DNA of 64,000 nt from the NCBI RefSeq assembly GCF_030719035.1, contig NZ_CP132203.1, positions 5,412,501 through 5,476,500 of the forward strand, read 5' to 3'. This document shows, piece after piece, positions 19,974 through 27,806 of the stretch. The position numbers and the translations under genes were made by a program. Each line of letters begins with the position of its first letter. Within the stretch, counting starts at the first letter, position 1. The notes beneath the pieces are model-generated. The model was not told the origin of the DNA, did not search any database, and saw nothing but the letters and a program-made list of their open reading frames with translations. This DNA is from Hahella sp. HNIBRBA332. Lineage in GTDB: Bacteria > Pseudomonadota > Gammaproteobacteria > Pseudomonadales > Oleiphilaceae.

Positions 19974-21521
19974 ATGACAATATCATCCACCACCCCGGCG
20001 GACGCCGTCTCTCCGGCGCCTTCTTCTCCGGAGCTGATCGCCGCCATCGATATGGGCTCGAACAGTTTCCATATGGTCGTCGCCCAGCTGGTTCACAATG
20101 AAATCCGGCCGCTGGAGAAACTAGGCGAAAAGGTCCAGCTCGCAGCCGGTCTGGACGCACGCAATTTTCTCGACGAAGCTTCCCAGCATCGGGCGTTAGC
20201 CTGTCTGGAGCGTTTCGCGCAGCGCATCAGCGGCATGCCCCGCGGCGCAGTACAGATTGTAGGCACCAATGCATTACGGGTAGCGAAAAACGCCCGCGCC
20301 TTCATACGCAGAGCGGAGAAACTCATCGGCCACCCCATCTCAGTGATAAGCGGACGGGAAGAAGCGCGACTTATTTACCTCGGCGTCGCCCACTCTCTTT
20401 CCGACGACGCCGACAACCGGCTGGTCATCGATATCGGCGGCGGCAGTACAGAATTCATCATCGGCCAGCGCTTTGAAACCAAAGAACTGGAAAGTTTGCA
20501 CATGGGGTGCGTGTCCTACCGGGACCGCTTTTTCGGCGACGGTAAAATCACTCAACTGCAATTCGCCCGCGCCTTTGTAGAGGCCTCCCGTGAGCTGCTC
20601 AACATACGCAATCGCTACCGCAGCGTCGGCTGGCACCATTGCGTTGGCTCCTCGGGATCCATCAAAGCCATCGAACAAGTGCTCACGCACAACCAGTGGG
20701 GAATGCACAAAATCACCCCGGAAGGCTTGGTTAAACTCAAAGACGAAGTCGTGCGGCTGGGTAAAATCAGCCAGCTTACCAAGCTTGGCGTACGCAAAGA
20801 CCGACTATCGATTTTCCCGGCGGGTCTGGCGATATTGATGGCGGCGTTCGATGTGCTGCAAATCGAAGAAATGGAGTTCTGCGACGGGGCCCTGCGCGAG
20901 GGCTTGCTGTACGACATGATCGGCCGCATCCACCATGAGGACGTGCGCGAGCGCACCATCAACAGCCTGCAGGAGCGTTATCATATCGACCGGGAGCATG
21001 CCGCCGCCGTCGAGGGAACCGCCGTAGCGCTTTGGAAACAGCTCGCGGAGCAGTGGAAATTGCCGAACGAGGAGCTGACCGAGCTACTGCGTTGGGCCTC
21101 ACGCCTGCATGAAGTCGGCCTGGCGATCTCTCATACTCAATTCCACAAACACGGCGCCTATTTGATTCGCTATTCCGATTTGGCGGGATTTACACGACAG
21201 ACGCAGCAGTCGCTAGCGATGCTGATTCGCGTTCACCGCCGGAAAATCCTGGATACCGTTTTCGACGAATACGCGCTGGAAGATGCTGATCCATTGAAGC
21301 AATTAGCCGTGGCGTTGCGACTTGCGGTGGTTCTGCAACACTCGCGTAACTGCGAAGTGCTGGACTCCGTTAAAGTGAAAGCGACCAAAAGGTCGTTAAC
21401 GCTGATATTTCCAAAAGACTGGCTGCAATCCCGTCCGCTGACCTGCGCTGATCTGGAAGCGGAAAAAGGTCTGCTCACCAAGTTCGGACTTGATATGGAG
21501 TTCAAGGAAGAGGACAGCTGA
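19974..21521 (+). CDS. ppx: Exopolyphosphatase (Ppx/GppA family)
   Basis: Releases terminal phosphate from polyphosphate, and family members may also hydrolyse pppGpp. The 515-residue length and two-part build (ASKHA-fold phosphatase 1-310, HD-like C-terminal domain) match E. coli Ppx. Motifs seen are AAIDMGSNSFHMVV (about 24-37), the Glu of GREEARLIYLGVA, IDIGGGSTEF (about 150), and HCVGSSGSIKAIEQV. C-terminal domain residues such as RWASRLHEVG follow. The first 20 residues are a Ser/Pro-rich extension. Divergent from trxA. Confidence 0.94.
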   Translation: MTISSTTPADAVSPAPSSPELIAAIDMGSNSFHMVVAQLVHNEIRPLEKLGEKVQLAAGLDARNFLDEASQHRALACLERFAQRISGMPRGAVQIVGTNALRVAKNARAFIRRAEKLIGHPISVISGREEARLIYLGVAHSLSDDADNRLVIDIGGGSTEFIIGQRFETKELESLHMGCVSYRDRFFGDGKITQLQFARAFVEASRELLNIRNRYRSVGWHHCVGSSGSIKAIEQVLTHNQWGMHKITPEGLVKLKDEVVRLGKISQLTKLGVRKDRLSIFPAGLAILMAAFDVLQIEEMEFCDGALREGLLYDMIGRIHHEDVRERTINSLQERYHIDREHAAAVEGTAVALWKQLAEQWKLPNEELTELLRWASRLHEVGLAISHTQFHKHGAYLIRYSDLAGFTRQTQQSLAMLIRVHRRKILDTVFDEYALEDADPLKQLAVALRLAVVLQHSRNCEVLDSVKVKATKRSLTLIFPKDWLQSRPLTCADLEAEKGLLTKFGLDMEFKEEDS

Positions 21522-21602
21522 GCCCCCGGCTCTTCAGCCGGCGAGTACTCAGGGTTTAACAGAAACGCTTGCTGATGGATTAAGAAGCAGGAAATAGAGA
21601 GT

Positions 21603-21635
21603 AGAAAAGAGGGGAGCCGAATGGCCGCCCCTCTT
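21603..21635 (-). terminator. Intrinsic terminator of the livJ-type gene
   Basis: Stem AGAGGGG / CCCCTCT (21608-21614 with 21628-21634), extended inward by GCC/GGC around GAAT, followed on the minus strand by TTTTC. On the plus strand TTATTTAA follows, so it may also stop ppx transcripts. Confidence 0.8.
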
Positions 21636-21645
21636 ATTTAATGCA

Positions 21646-22752
21646 TTACAGCGGCGTTGAAGTGCCGTCCTGATGCCAAGTAAACAAACCGAACTCGAAG
21701 CCTTCGAGGTCACCTTTGTCATCCCAGGTCAGAGGCCCCATGGATGTATTGATGGTGTTCTCGCGCAGGTAATCAGCAACTTTCTCAGTATCGCCGTCGC
21801 CCACTTTGTTCATCGCTTCAACCAATGACTGCACGGCCGCCACGCTGGTCCACACGAAGGGCCCAGTAGGATCCTGTCCTTTGGACTTCATCAGCGCCAC
21901 GACATCCGCGTTACTCTCGTTCAGGTCGTATCTGGCGGGCAAGGTCACAATCAAGCCTTCGGAAGCAGGACCTGCGATTGAGGAAATCTCTTTGTTGCCG
22001 ACCGCTTCCGGTCCCATGAACTGAGGCTTGAAGCCCGCGTCGTTGCTTTGCCTCAGAATCAGGCCCAGCTCTGGGTGATAACCACCGTAGTAAACCAGAT
22101 CCACGTTCTCTTTTTTCAGCTTCGCTATCAAAGAGGAGAAGTCTTTATCGCCAGCGGTGACGCCTTCAAACGCGACGACATTGACGCCCATGCTTTCCAG
22201 CGTGCTTTTTACAGAGCTGGCGATGCCCTCGCCATACTGTTGTTTGTCGTGAATCACCGCCACGCGCTTGGGCTTGAGATGTTCAGCGATATATTTACCG
22301 GCGGTAGGCCCTTGTGCAGAGTCCAAACCGATGGTGCGGAATATGTAGCGGAAACCGCGTTCGGTAATTGAGGGGTTGGTGGAGCAGGTCACCGCCAGAA
22401 TGCCTTCGTCTTCATAAACGTCGGTGGCGGGCTGGGTGGAACCGGAGCACAAGTGTCCAACCACATACCGCACGCCATCGTTGACGACTTTGTTGGCGAC
22501 CGCCACAGCCTGCTTGGGTTCGCAAGCGTCGTCATATTCAACTGCTTCCAGCATTTTGCCCTTGACGCCTCCTGCTTTGTTGATCAGGTCAATGGCGGCG
22601 TGCACGCCGTTAAACTGCATTTCGCCATATTGGGCGACTGACCCGGATTGGGGTCCTGCGATACCGATTTTGATGGTTTCAGCGGCTTGAAGAGCGGAGG
22701 AGAGACACAGGCCGACTGCCAGCCCGGTCAGGGTGCGTTTCCACAGTTTCAT
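21646..22752 (-). CDS. Branched-chain amino acid ABC transporter substrate-binding protein
   Basis: Periplasmic type I binding protein of the LivJ/LivK family, 368 residues, with a signal peptide (about 1-23, cleavage after LQAAE). Family features are IKIGIAGPQSGSVAQYG at the mature N-terminus, Cys pair in YDDACEPKQAV / GHLCSGSTQPA, and RTIGLDSAQGP. It has a good ribosome site (AAGGAG) and its own terminator. No livHMGF permease or ATPase genes are nearby; the upstream gene is the unrelated ABC-F protein YheS, so it must work with transporter genes elsewhere. Ligand leucine/isoleucine/valine is inferred from the family. Confidence 0.9.
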   Translation of the reverse strand: MKLWKRTLTGLAVGLCLSSALQAAETIKIGIAGPQSGSVAQYGEMQFNGVHAAIDLINKAGGVKGKMLEAVEYDDACEPKQAVAVANKVVNDGVRYVVGHLCSGSTQPATDVYEDEGILAVTCSTNPSITERGFRYIFRTIGLDSAQGPTAGKYIAEHLKPKRVAVIHDKQQYGEGIASSVKSTLESMGVNVVAFEGVTAGDKDFSSLIAKLKKENVDLVYYGGYHPELGLILRQSNDAGFKPQFMGPEAVGNKEISSIAGPASEGLIVTLPARYDLNESNADVVALMKSKGQDPTGPFVWTSVAAVQSLVEAMNKVGDGDTEKVADYLRENTINTSMGPLTWDDKGDLEGFEFGLFTWHQDGTSTPL

Positions 22753-22864
22753 GGGAATACTCCTTGCGAATATATTGTGATTATCGTGGTTGCAAGGACT
22801 CTAACTAAACTCCGTAGCGGCGAAGCGGTCTATAGGCATATATACGCATAGAGAGATAGGCCGA

Positions 22865-24775
22865 TCAGAGCAGTCCTTCCAACTCCTCATTTAGCTCCAG
22901 CCAGTTTTCTTCCGCCTCAGTCAGACTTTGGCGGTTCACCCGCTGGGATTCCAGAAGCGCTTTCAGTTGTTCCTTGTTTTGGTCCTCGTAAAGGTCTCCT
23001 TCTCCTAGTTGCGCTTCGATTTCCTGCAGTTTGCCCTGCAACTTTTCTATCTCAGCTTCCAGTGTAGCTATTTTTTTTCGCAGCGGGCTTAAACGCTGCC
23101 TTTTTTCCGCTTCTTCCCGCTTACGGCGCTTGCGATCCTCGGCGCTTTCCTGCGCTTCCTCCTCGGCGGAAGCATCGCTTTTCACCGCTTCCGGTTGATT
23201 CGCCCGCAGACGGCTTAACAATTCTTTTTCGTAGTCTTCCAGGGAGCCGTTATAGGGCTCCATGCGGCCGCCATGCACCCAGACGAACTGATCCGCCATC
23301 GCCCGCAACAGGTGTCTATCGTGAGACACGACAATGACCGCGCCAGGATATTCCTGCAGCGCCATGTTCAGAGCGTGACGCATATCCAGGTCCAGGTGGT
23401 TGGTGGGTTCGTCGAGCAATAACAGGTTGGGCTTGTTCCAGGCGATCAACGCCAACGCCAGACGCGCCCGCTCGCCGCCGGAAAAGTTTTTGATGTCTCC
23501 AGCGGCTTGTTCACCCGGAAAGCCAAATCCTCCCAGGAAATTGCGAATTTCCTGCTCCGACGCCTGCGGCCTGGCTTTTTGTAAATGCTGCATCGGCGTT
23601 GCTTCAGGGTCCAGGGCTTCCAACTGGTGCTGAGCAAAGTATCCAACCCGCAAGTGCTCGCCCCCTACCCGTCGACCGGAGATCAACGGCAATTGCCCCG
23701 CCAGCGTTTTGATCAGGGTCGATTTACCTTCGCCGTTAGCGCCGAGCACGCCCAATCTGGCCCCGGGCAACAGAGTCAGATTTACGTGCTGCAAAACGGG
23801 CTCGGCGCCATACCCCAAGCCTCCGTCATCCACCACCAGCAACGGGCTGGAAATCTTATCGCTGCACGGTAGAGAAAAGCTGAACGGCGAATCCACGTGC
23901 GCCGCTGCGATCAGCTCCATACGCTCCAATTCTTTCAATCGACTCTGCGCTTGCTTCGCCTTGGTTGCTTTAGCGCCAAAGCGCCGCACAAAAGACTGGA
24001 TCTCGGCGATACGGGCCTGCTGCTTCACATACAGCGCTTGCTGTTGCGCCAGCCGCATTGCTCGCGCTTCTTCGAACTGACTATAGCCTCCAGCGTAAAG
24101 CATCAATGAGCGCTGATCATAGTGCAACACGTGGGTCGCCAGATGATCAATGAAGTCACGGTCGTGGGAAATAAACAGCAGCGTACCCTGATAACGCAGC
24201 AGCCAGTTCTCCAGCCAGACCAGAGCATCCAAGTCCAAGTGGTTGGTGGGCTCGTCCAGCAACAACAATTCGGATGGACACATCAGCGCCTGCGCCAGGT
24301 TGAGTCGAATTCGCCAGCCGCCGGAAAACTCTCCAACCGTACGCGCATGCCAGTGCGTGGGGAAGCCCAGACCTTCCAGCAGACGACGTGCGCGTACTTC
24401 GGCGCTATATCCGTCGATCAGGTCAAGCTCATGGTGCAACCGCGCGGTGGCGACGCCGTCGTCCGCCTGCTCCGCCAGCGCCAGCTCGGCCTGTAATTGA
24501 CGCAACCGCTTATCGCCGTCGAGAACAAAGTCCAGCGCGGAGCAATTCAGCGCGGGCGTCTCCTGAGCCATGTGGGAGATACGGGTTCCGCCTGGAAAGG
24601 AAATGTCCCCCGAGTCAGAGCCGATTTCACCCAAAATAAGGCTGAACAAAGTGGATTTACCACAACCGTTAGGGCCGACAATAGCGACGCGGCTGCGCGC
24701 CGTAACGGTGACAGTGGCGTTTTCCAGCAGATACTGGCCGGAACGTTGGATCGATAGCTGATTTAGACTTAACAT
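22865..24775 (-). CDS. yheS: ABC-F ATPase YheS
   Basis: Cytosolic tandem ABC ATPase with no membrane segment, of the ribosome-associated ABC-F family. I place the start at the ATG at 24775 (MLSLNQLSIQ, 636 residues, the size of E. coli YheS). The frame is open for another 86 codons upstream, but that part is antisense to the next gene and not family-like. Two Walker A motifs (GPNGCGKSTLF, GANGEGKSTLI) and two signature/Walker B sets (FSGGWRIRL...LLLDEPTNHLD and FSGGERARL...LLLDEPTNHLD) are intact. The inter-domain linker and a charged coiled-coil C-terminus (about 520-636) are typical. Divergent from the TIGR02444 gene with only 48 bp between. Confidence 0.94.
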   Translation of the reverse strand: MLSLNQLSIQRSGQYLLENATVTVTARSRVAIVGPNGCGKSTLFSLILGEIGSDSGDISFPGGTRISHMAQETPALNCSALDFVLDGDKRLRQLQAELALAEQADDGVATARLHHELDLIDGYSAEVRARRLLEGLGFPTHWHARTVGEFSGGWRIRLNLAQALMCPSELLLLDEPTNHLDLDALVWLENWLLRYQGTLLFISHDRDFIDHLATHVLHYDQRSLMLYAGGYSQFEEARAMRLAQQQALYVKQQARIAEIQSFVRRFGAKATKAKQAQSRLKELERMELIAAAHVDSPFSFSLPCSDKISSPLLVVDDGGLGYGAEPVLQHVNLTLLPGARLGVLGANGEGKSTLIKTLAGQLPLISGRRVGGEHLRVGYFAQHQLEALDPEATPMQHLQKARPQASEQEIRNFLGGFGFPGEQAAGDIKNFSGGERARLALALIAWNKPNLLLLDEPTNHLDLDMRHALNMALQEYPGAVIVVSHDRHLLRAMADQFVWVHGGRMEPYNGSLEDYEKELLSRLRANQPEAVKSDASAEEEAQESAEDRKRRKREEAEKRQRLSPLRKKIATLEAEIEKLQGKLQEIEAQLGEGDLYEDQNKEQLKALLESQRVNRQSLTEAEENWLELNEELEGLL

Positions 24776-24823
24776 GGCGGCGGATTTTAGCACGCTTGCC
24801 ATCGATTCATTAAAGAGTTTTCT

Positions 24824-25387
24824 ATGAGCGAAAACGCCTCTGACAGACCGCGGTCCGGAGCTTCCGAAAAGCCGGCTCAAGGCGACCCGCCTCCTCTGGA
24901 CAACCCACTTTGGGATTATGCTCTGGCGCGCTATGCAAACCCGCAAACTCAGAAAATCTGTCTGCAATGGCAAAACCAGTTTGACGCCGACGTGAACCTG
25001 CTGCTCGCCTGCGGCTGGCTCGCCTTGCGTCAACGTCGCTTTAACCCCGCCAGCGATTTCAGCGCCATTGATTCCTGGCGCACAAAAATTGTTCTACCGC
25101 TGCGAACCGCACGCAACGCGCTGAATAAACAAAACTGCCGCCAAAACGCGCTCAGGCAGCGCATTCTCCAGTTGGAACTGGCGGCTGAACGCTACGAAAT
25201 ATCGCTTATATATGCTTTACTATCAGGTACGGGGAAAGAGGATTTATCAGCGCCGCAGGAAGCGGTGGAAACGGTTGCTCTTTGCCGTCGCAATCTGCTT
25301 GATTACTTCTCCCGTCTCAATGACGCGCAGGAAGTGAATCAGGCGCAATTGAATTTAGTGGCCGCCAGTCTGGTTATGGAGATGTAA
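24824..25387 (+). CDS. TIGR02444 / DUF2390 family protein
   Basis: Protein of 187 residues with the family pattern LWDYALARYANPQTQKICL followed by DADVNLLLACGWLALR (about 28-65). The family is found next to yheS in pseudomonads and relatives. Function is unknown. It looks helical and cytoplasmic, without signal peptide or membrane segment. The first ~25 residues are polar and variable. The next gene follows after 4 bp, so they are likely co-transcribed. Confidence 0.85.
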   Translation: MSENASDRPRSGASEKPAQGDPPPLDNPLWDYALARYANPQTQKICLQWQNQFDADVNLLLACGWLALRQRRFNPASDFSAIDSWRTKIVLPLRTARNALNKQNCRQNALRQRILQLELAAERYEISLIYALLSGTGKEDLSAPQEAVETVALCRRNLLDYFSRLNDAQEVNQAQLNLVAASLVMEM

Positions 25388-25391
25388 ACCT

Positions 25392-25895
25392 TTGAAGTGG
25401 ATTTTTCGATTTCTGACATTGGCCTCGCTTGGGGTCGCTCTCGCCCTGCCCTTTTTTATTAAAGATAAGACAGGTTCGCCCATGTGGCGACTGCCCTTAC
25501 CGGAAGGAACCGAAACGCCAACGCTGATGACCATGGACAAAAAGCTGCCAGAGCAGGAAGTGGTGCGTCAGGTATACAAATGGCGCGACGCTGAAGGCGT
25601 GCTGCAATACAGCGACGCCCCACCCCCCGAAGGCGTCAACGTGGACGTCATAACTGTAAGCAACAAAACCAACGTTATTCAGTCCGTCCCCACGGAGAAG
25701 AAGGAAGAGCGCCAAGTCGCCACCGGTTCTCCTCGCGACGCGCTGCCTCCCGATACTCGCAAGACTCTGGAGGAAGCGGAAAACAAAGATACCCTCAGTT
25801 TCGAGCGCGCGCTGAACATCATGGATGAAGCCAAGGCGGTGCGCGACCTCATGAATGAACGCAACAAACAGTTGCAGCAAGTCAACGGCGGTTAG
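25392..25895 (+). CDS. DUF4124 domain membrane-anchored protein
   Basis: Protein of 167 residues. Residues 4-24 (FRFLTLASLGVALALPFFI) form an N-terminal membrane anchor or uncleaved signal. A DUF4124 domain follows (about 55-85: YKWRDAEGVLQYSDAPP), a short module of envelope proteins with unknown function. The C-terminal third is helical and charged. The start is a TTG at 25392 with GGAG ten bases upstream; the next in-frame ATG (MWRLPLP) would remove the anchor, so the TTG is preferred. Confidence 0.8.
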   Translation: MKWIFRFLTLASLGVALALPFFIKDKTGSPMWRLPLPEGTETPTLMTMDKKLPEQEVVRQVYKWRDAEGVLQYSDAPPPEGVNVDVITVSNKTNVIQSVPTEKKEERQVATGSPRDALPPDTRKTLEEAENKDTLSFERALNIMDEAKAVRDLMNERNKQLQQVNGG

Positions 25896-25910
25896 AACTG
25901 TGAACCAGGC

Positions 25911-25932
25911 CCGGGATCCGGCTGGATCCCGG
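25911..25932 (+). terminator. Perfect GC-rich hairpin after the DUF4124 gene
   Basis: Arms CCGGGATCC and GGATCCCGG, loop GGCT, 15 bp after the stop. No T run follows, so it is either a weak terminator or a 3' stabiliser between this operon and the FKBP gene. Confidence 0.5.
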
Positions 25933-26021
25933 CGTTGACATCCCCTAGCGCGGTGCGCCAAAAAGCTGTACCTTAAAGCGCTTTATACTGCCAATCCATC
26001 TAATTTTTTTGAGGAATAATT

Positions 26022-26738
26022 ATGAAAAAAGCGTTAGCCAGCATGAGCGGTCTGCTATGCGCTGTGGCGTTATCTTTGCCTGTCGCAGTCCATGCGGAAA
26101 CGGAAAAGCTCACTAACGACGCGCAAAAAACCGGCTACAGCTTTGGTCAAATGTTCGGTCGTCGTCTGGCGGACTCCATGCCTGAGCTGGATATCGAAAG
26201 CTTCACCAAAGGCGTTGCCGACGCATACGCAGGCAAGCCTTCTCTGATGACCGACGAGGAGATCTCCGCGCAGGTTCAGCAATATCAGCAGGCCATGCAG
26301 AAAAAGCAAATGGAGCAGTTCGAGAAGCTGGCTGAGGAAAACGCCAAGAAAGGCGATACCTTCCTGGCCGACAACGCCAAGAAAGAAGGCATCGTCACCA
26401 CTGACAGCGGTCTGCAGTACAAAGTGTTGAAGGCTGGTGAAGGCGACAGCCCCAAAGCGCAAGACACCGTTGAAGTTCATTACACCGGCAGCCTGATCAA
26501 TGGCGAAGTATTCGACAGCTCCGTACAACGCGGCGAGCCTGTATCCTTCCCGGTTAACGGCGTTATTCCTGGCTGGACTGAAGCGCTGCAGTTAATGAAG
26601 CCCGGCGCCAAGTGGCAGCTTTTCATCCCCGCCAAGCTGGCTTACGGTCCTGGCGGCAACGGTCGCATCGGCCCGAACGAAACACTGTTGTTCGAAGTTG
26701 AGCTGCTGTCAGTCAAAGCTGAAAAATCCGACGGCTAA
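26022..26738 (+). CDS. Periplasmic FKBP-type peptidyl-prolyl isomerase (Mip/FkpA/FklB-like)
   Basis: Folding catalyst of 238 residues. The signal peptide covers about 1-25 (cleavage after VHA). The N-terminal dimerisation domain (about 30-130) is helical, with QVQQYQQAMQKKQMEQFEKLAEENAKKG. The C-terminal FKBP domain (about 145-233) contains VEVHYTGSLINGEVFDSS and PVNGVIPGWTEALQLMKPGAKWQLFIP, with the usual Tyr, Asp, Phe, Val/Ile and Trp pocket residues. A GAGGA ribosome site precedes the ATG. Relatives occur near the alg/yheS region of pseudomonads. Confidence 0.93.
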   Translation: MKKALASMSGLLCAVALSLPVAVHAETEKLTNDAQKTGYSFGQMFGRRLADSMPELDIESFTKGVADAYAGKPSLMTDEEISAQVQQYQQAMQKKQMEQFEKLAEENAKKGDTFLADNAKKEGIVTTDSGLQYKVLKAGEGDSPKAQDTVEVHYTGSLINGEVFDSSVQRGEPVSFPVNGVIPGWTEALQLMKPGAKWQLFIPAKLAYGPGGNGRIGPNETLLFEVELLSVKAEKSDG

Positions 26739-26760
26739 TCCGCCGCTATTGTTTGCCCGC

Positions 26761-26787
26761 AACAATGCTATGCTTTATAGCATTGTT
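26761..26787 (+). terminator. AT-rich 11-bp hairpin after the FKBP gene
   Basis: Perfect inverted repeat AACAATGCTAT / ATAGCATTGTT with GCTTT loop, 22 bp after the FKBP stop. It lacks a following T run beyond TTGTT. The remaining 180 bases to the next gene show no gene or clear promoter. Confidence 0.5.
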
Positions 26788-26967
26788 CAGGCAGACCGTC
26801 AGAGGGGCCAAACGCCCGCATCAGCCGCCGGAACTTGCATTCCGTTCGGCTGAGACTAACGCATTGACGACTGCGAACAGGACTTTCGCTGCAGGATTCG
26901 CTCCTGTGTTTTGAAGGAATAAAAACCGAGCATAAGCTGAACGCTTAAGCATTCAATGTGAGTTATC

Positions 26968-27738
26968 TTGAACACCTTTCACCGCCTGTTTACGTTGTTG
27001 CTTTCGGGAATCCTGGCATGGATCTCATCGCCCATCTCCGCCAACGTTGATGTTCACGATCTGCTCGCGGAAAATAAAGAAGTCGTCATCGGCTACATCG
27101 AATTCCCGCCTGTTTTCTTCACCAATGAGGAGGGGAAACCGGAAGGTTACCTGATCGATCTCGCGCGCATGCTCATGGAAAAAAGACACTATTCCTGGCG
27201 CGCCGTCTCCCGCCCTACCCGACGCATGGCCATTGAATTAGCGGACGGTAAGATTGATCTTTGGATCGGGCTCTCCACCTTGCCGGAATTCACCGGAACC
27301 ACTCTGGTCGGCGATTCCATCGTCGCCCGGATCGAGCTCAACGCCTATTGGCAAGGCGATAAGAAGACCATCAACCACATTGAAGACTTGGTAGGAGAAA
27401 GCGTGGTCCTGCTACACGGATTCAGTTACGGCGGCGCCATCCGTTTTCTCCGCGACCCGGTCAACCGGATCCGTGATTGCTCCGCATTCAACCATGCTCA
27501 AGCCATTGGCATGCTCAAAGTGAAACGTTGCGATTATCTACTAAACTATGATGGACCTATGCGGCTGGAGTTGAAGAAACAGCCGGTCCAGGACCTGCGT
27601 CGCAAACGTTTGTCCTCTCTGGACGCGCGTTTCGTGGTGAGCAAGAAGCGTGATCACGCAGCCAAGTTGCTCAATGATCTGGAAAGTGCGCTGAATGAGC
27701 TGGTCGCAGAGGGAAAATGGTTTCTGCCGCCGCCGTGA
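26968..27738 (+). CDS. Family 3 extracellular solute-binding protein
   Basis: Periplasmic protein of 256 residues resembling the SBP_bac_3 (amino-acid/polar solute) fold. Signal peptide about 1-24 (LLSGILAWISSPISA). The region VVIGYIEFPPVFFTNEEGKPEGYLIDLARMLMEKR is the family N-terminal motif, followed by ELADGKIDLWIGLSTLPE. The start is a TTG; nearby ATG and GTG codons are out of frame. No transporter genes are adjacent. Single proteins of this kind are frequent in marine gammaproteobacteria and may act as sensors or lone binding proteins; ligand unknown. Confidence 0.82.
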   Translation: MNTFHRLFTLLLSGILAWISSPISANVDVHDLLAENKEVVIGYIEFPPVFFTNEEGKPEGYLIDLARMLMEKRHYSWRAVSRPTRRMAIELADGKIDLWIGLSTLPEFTGTTLVGDSIVARIELNAYWQGDKKTINHIEDLVGESVVLLHGFSYGGAIRFLRDPVNRIRDCSAFNHAQAIGMLKVKRCDYLLNYDGPMRLELKKQPVQDLRRKRLSSLDARFVVSKKRDHAAKLLNDLESALNELVAEGKWFLPPP

Positions 27739-27806
27739 TGTGATTTGCACATCGGGCAGTCAGGGCGGAAACCGACTGTATCGCTCAGTCAGAAAGGGAG
27801 CTCGTC

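Noticed and set aside
24776..25033. N-terminal extension of the yheS frame
   Set aside because: 86 extra codons lie antisense to the TIGR02444 gene and do not look like ABC-F sequence; the ATG at 24775 matches the family start.
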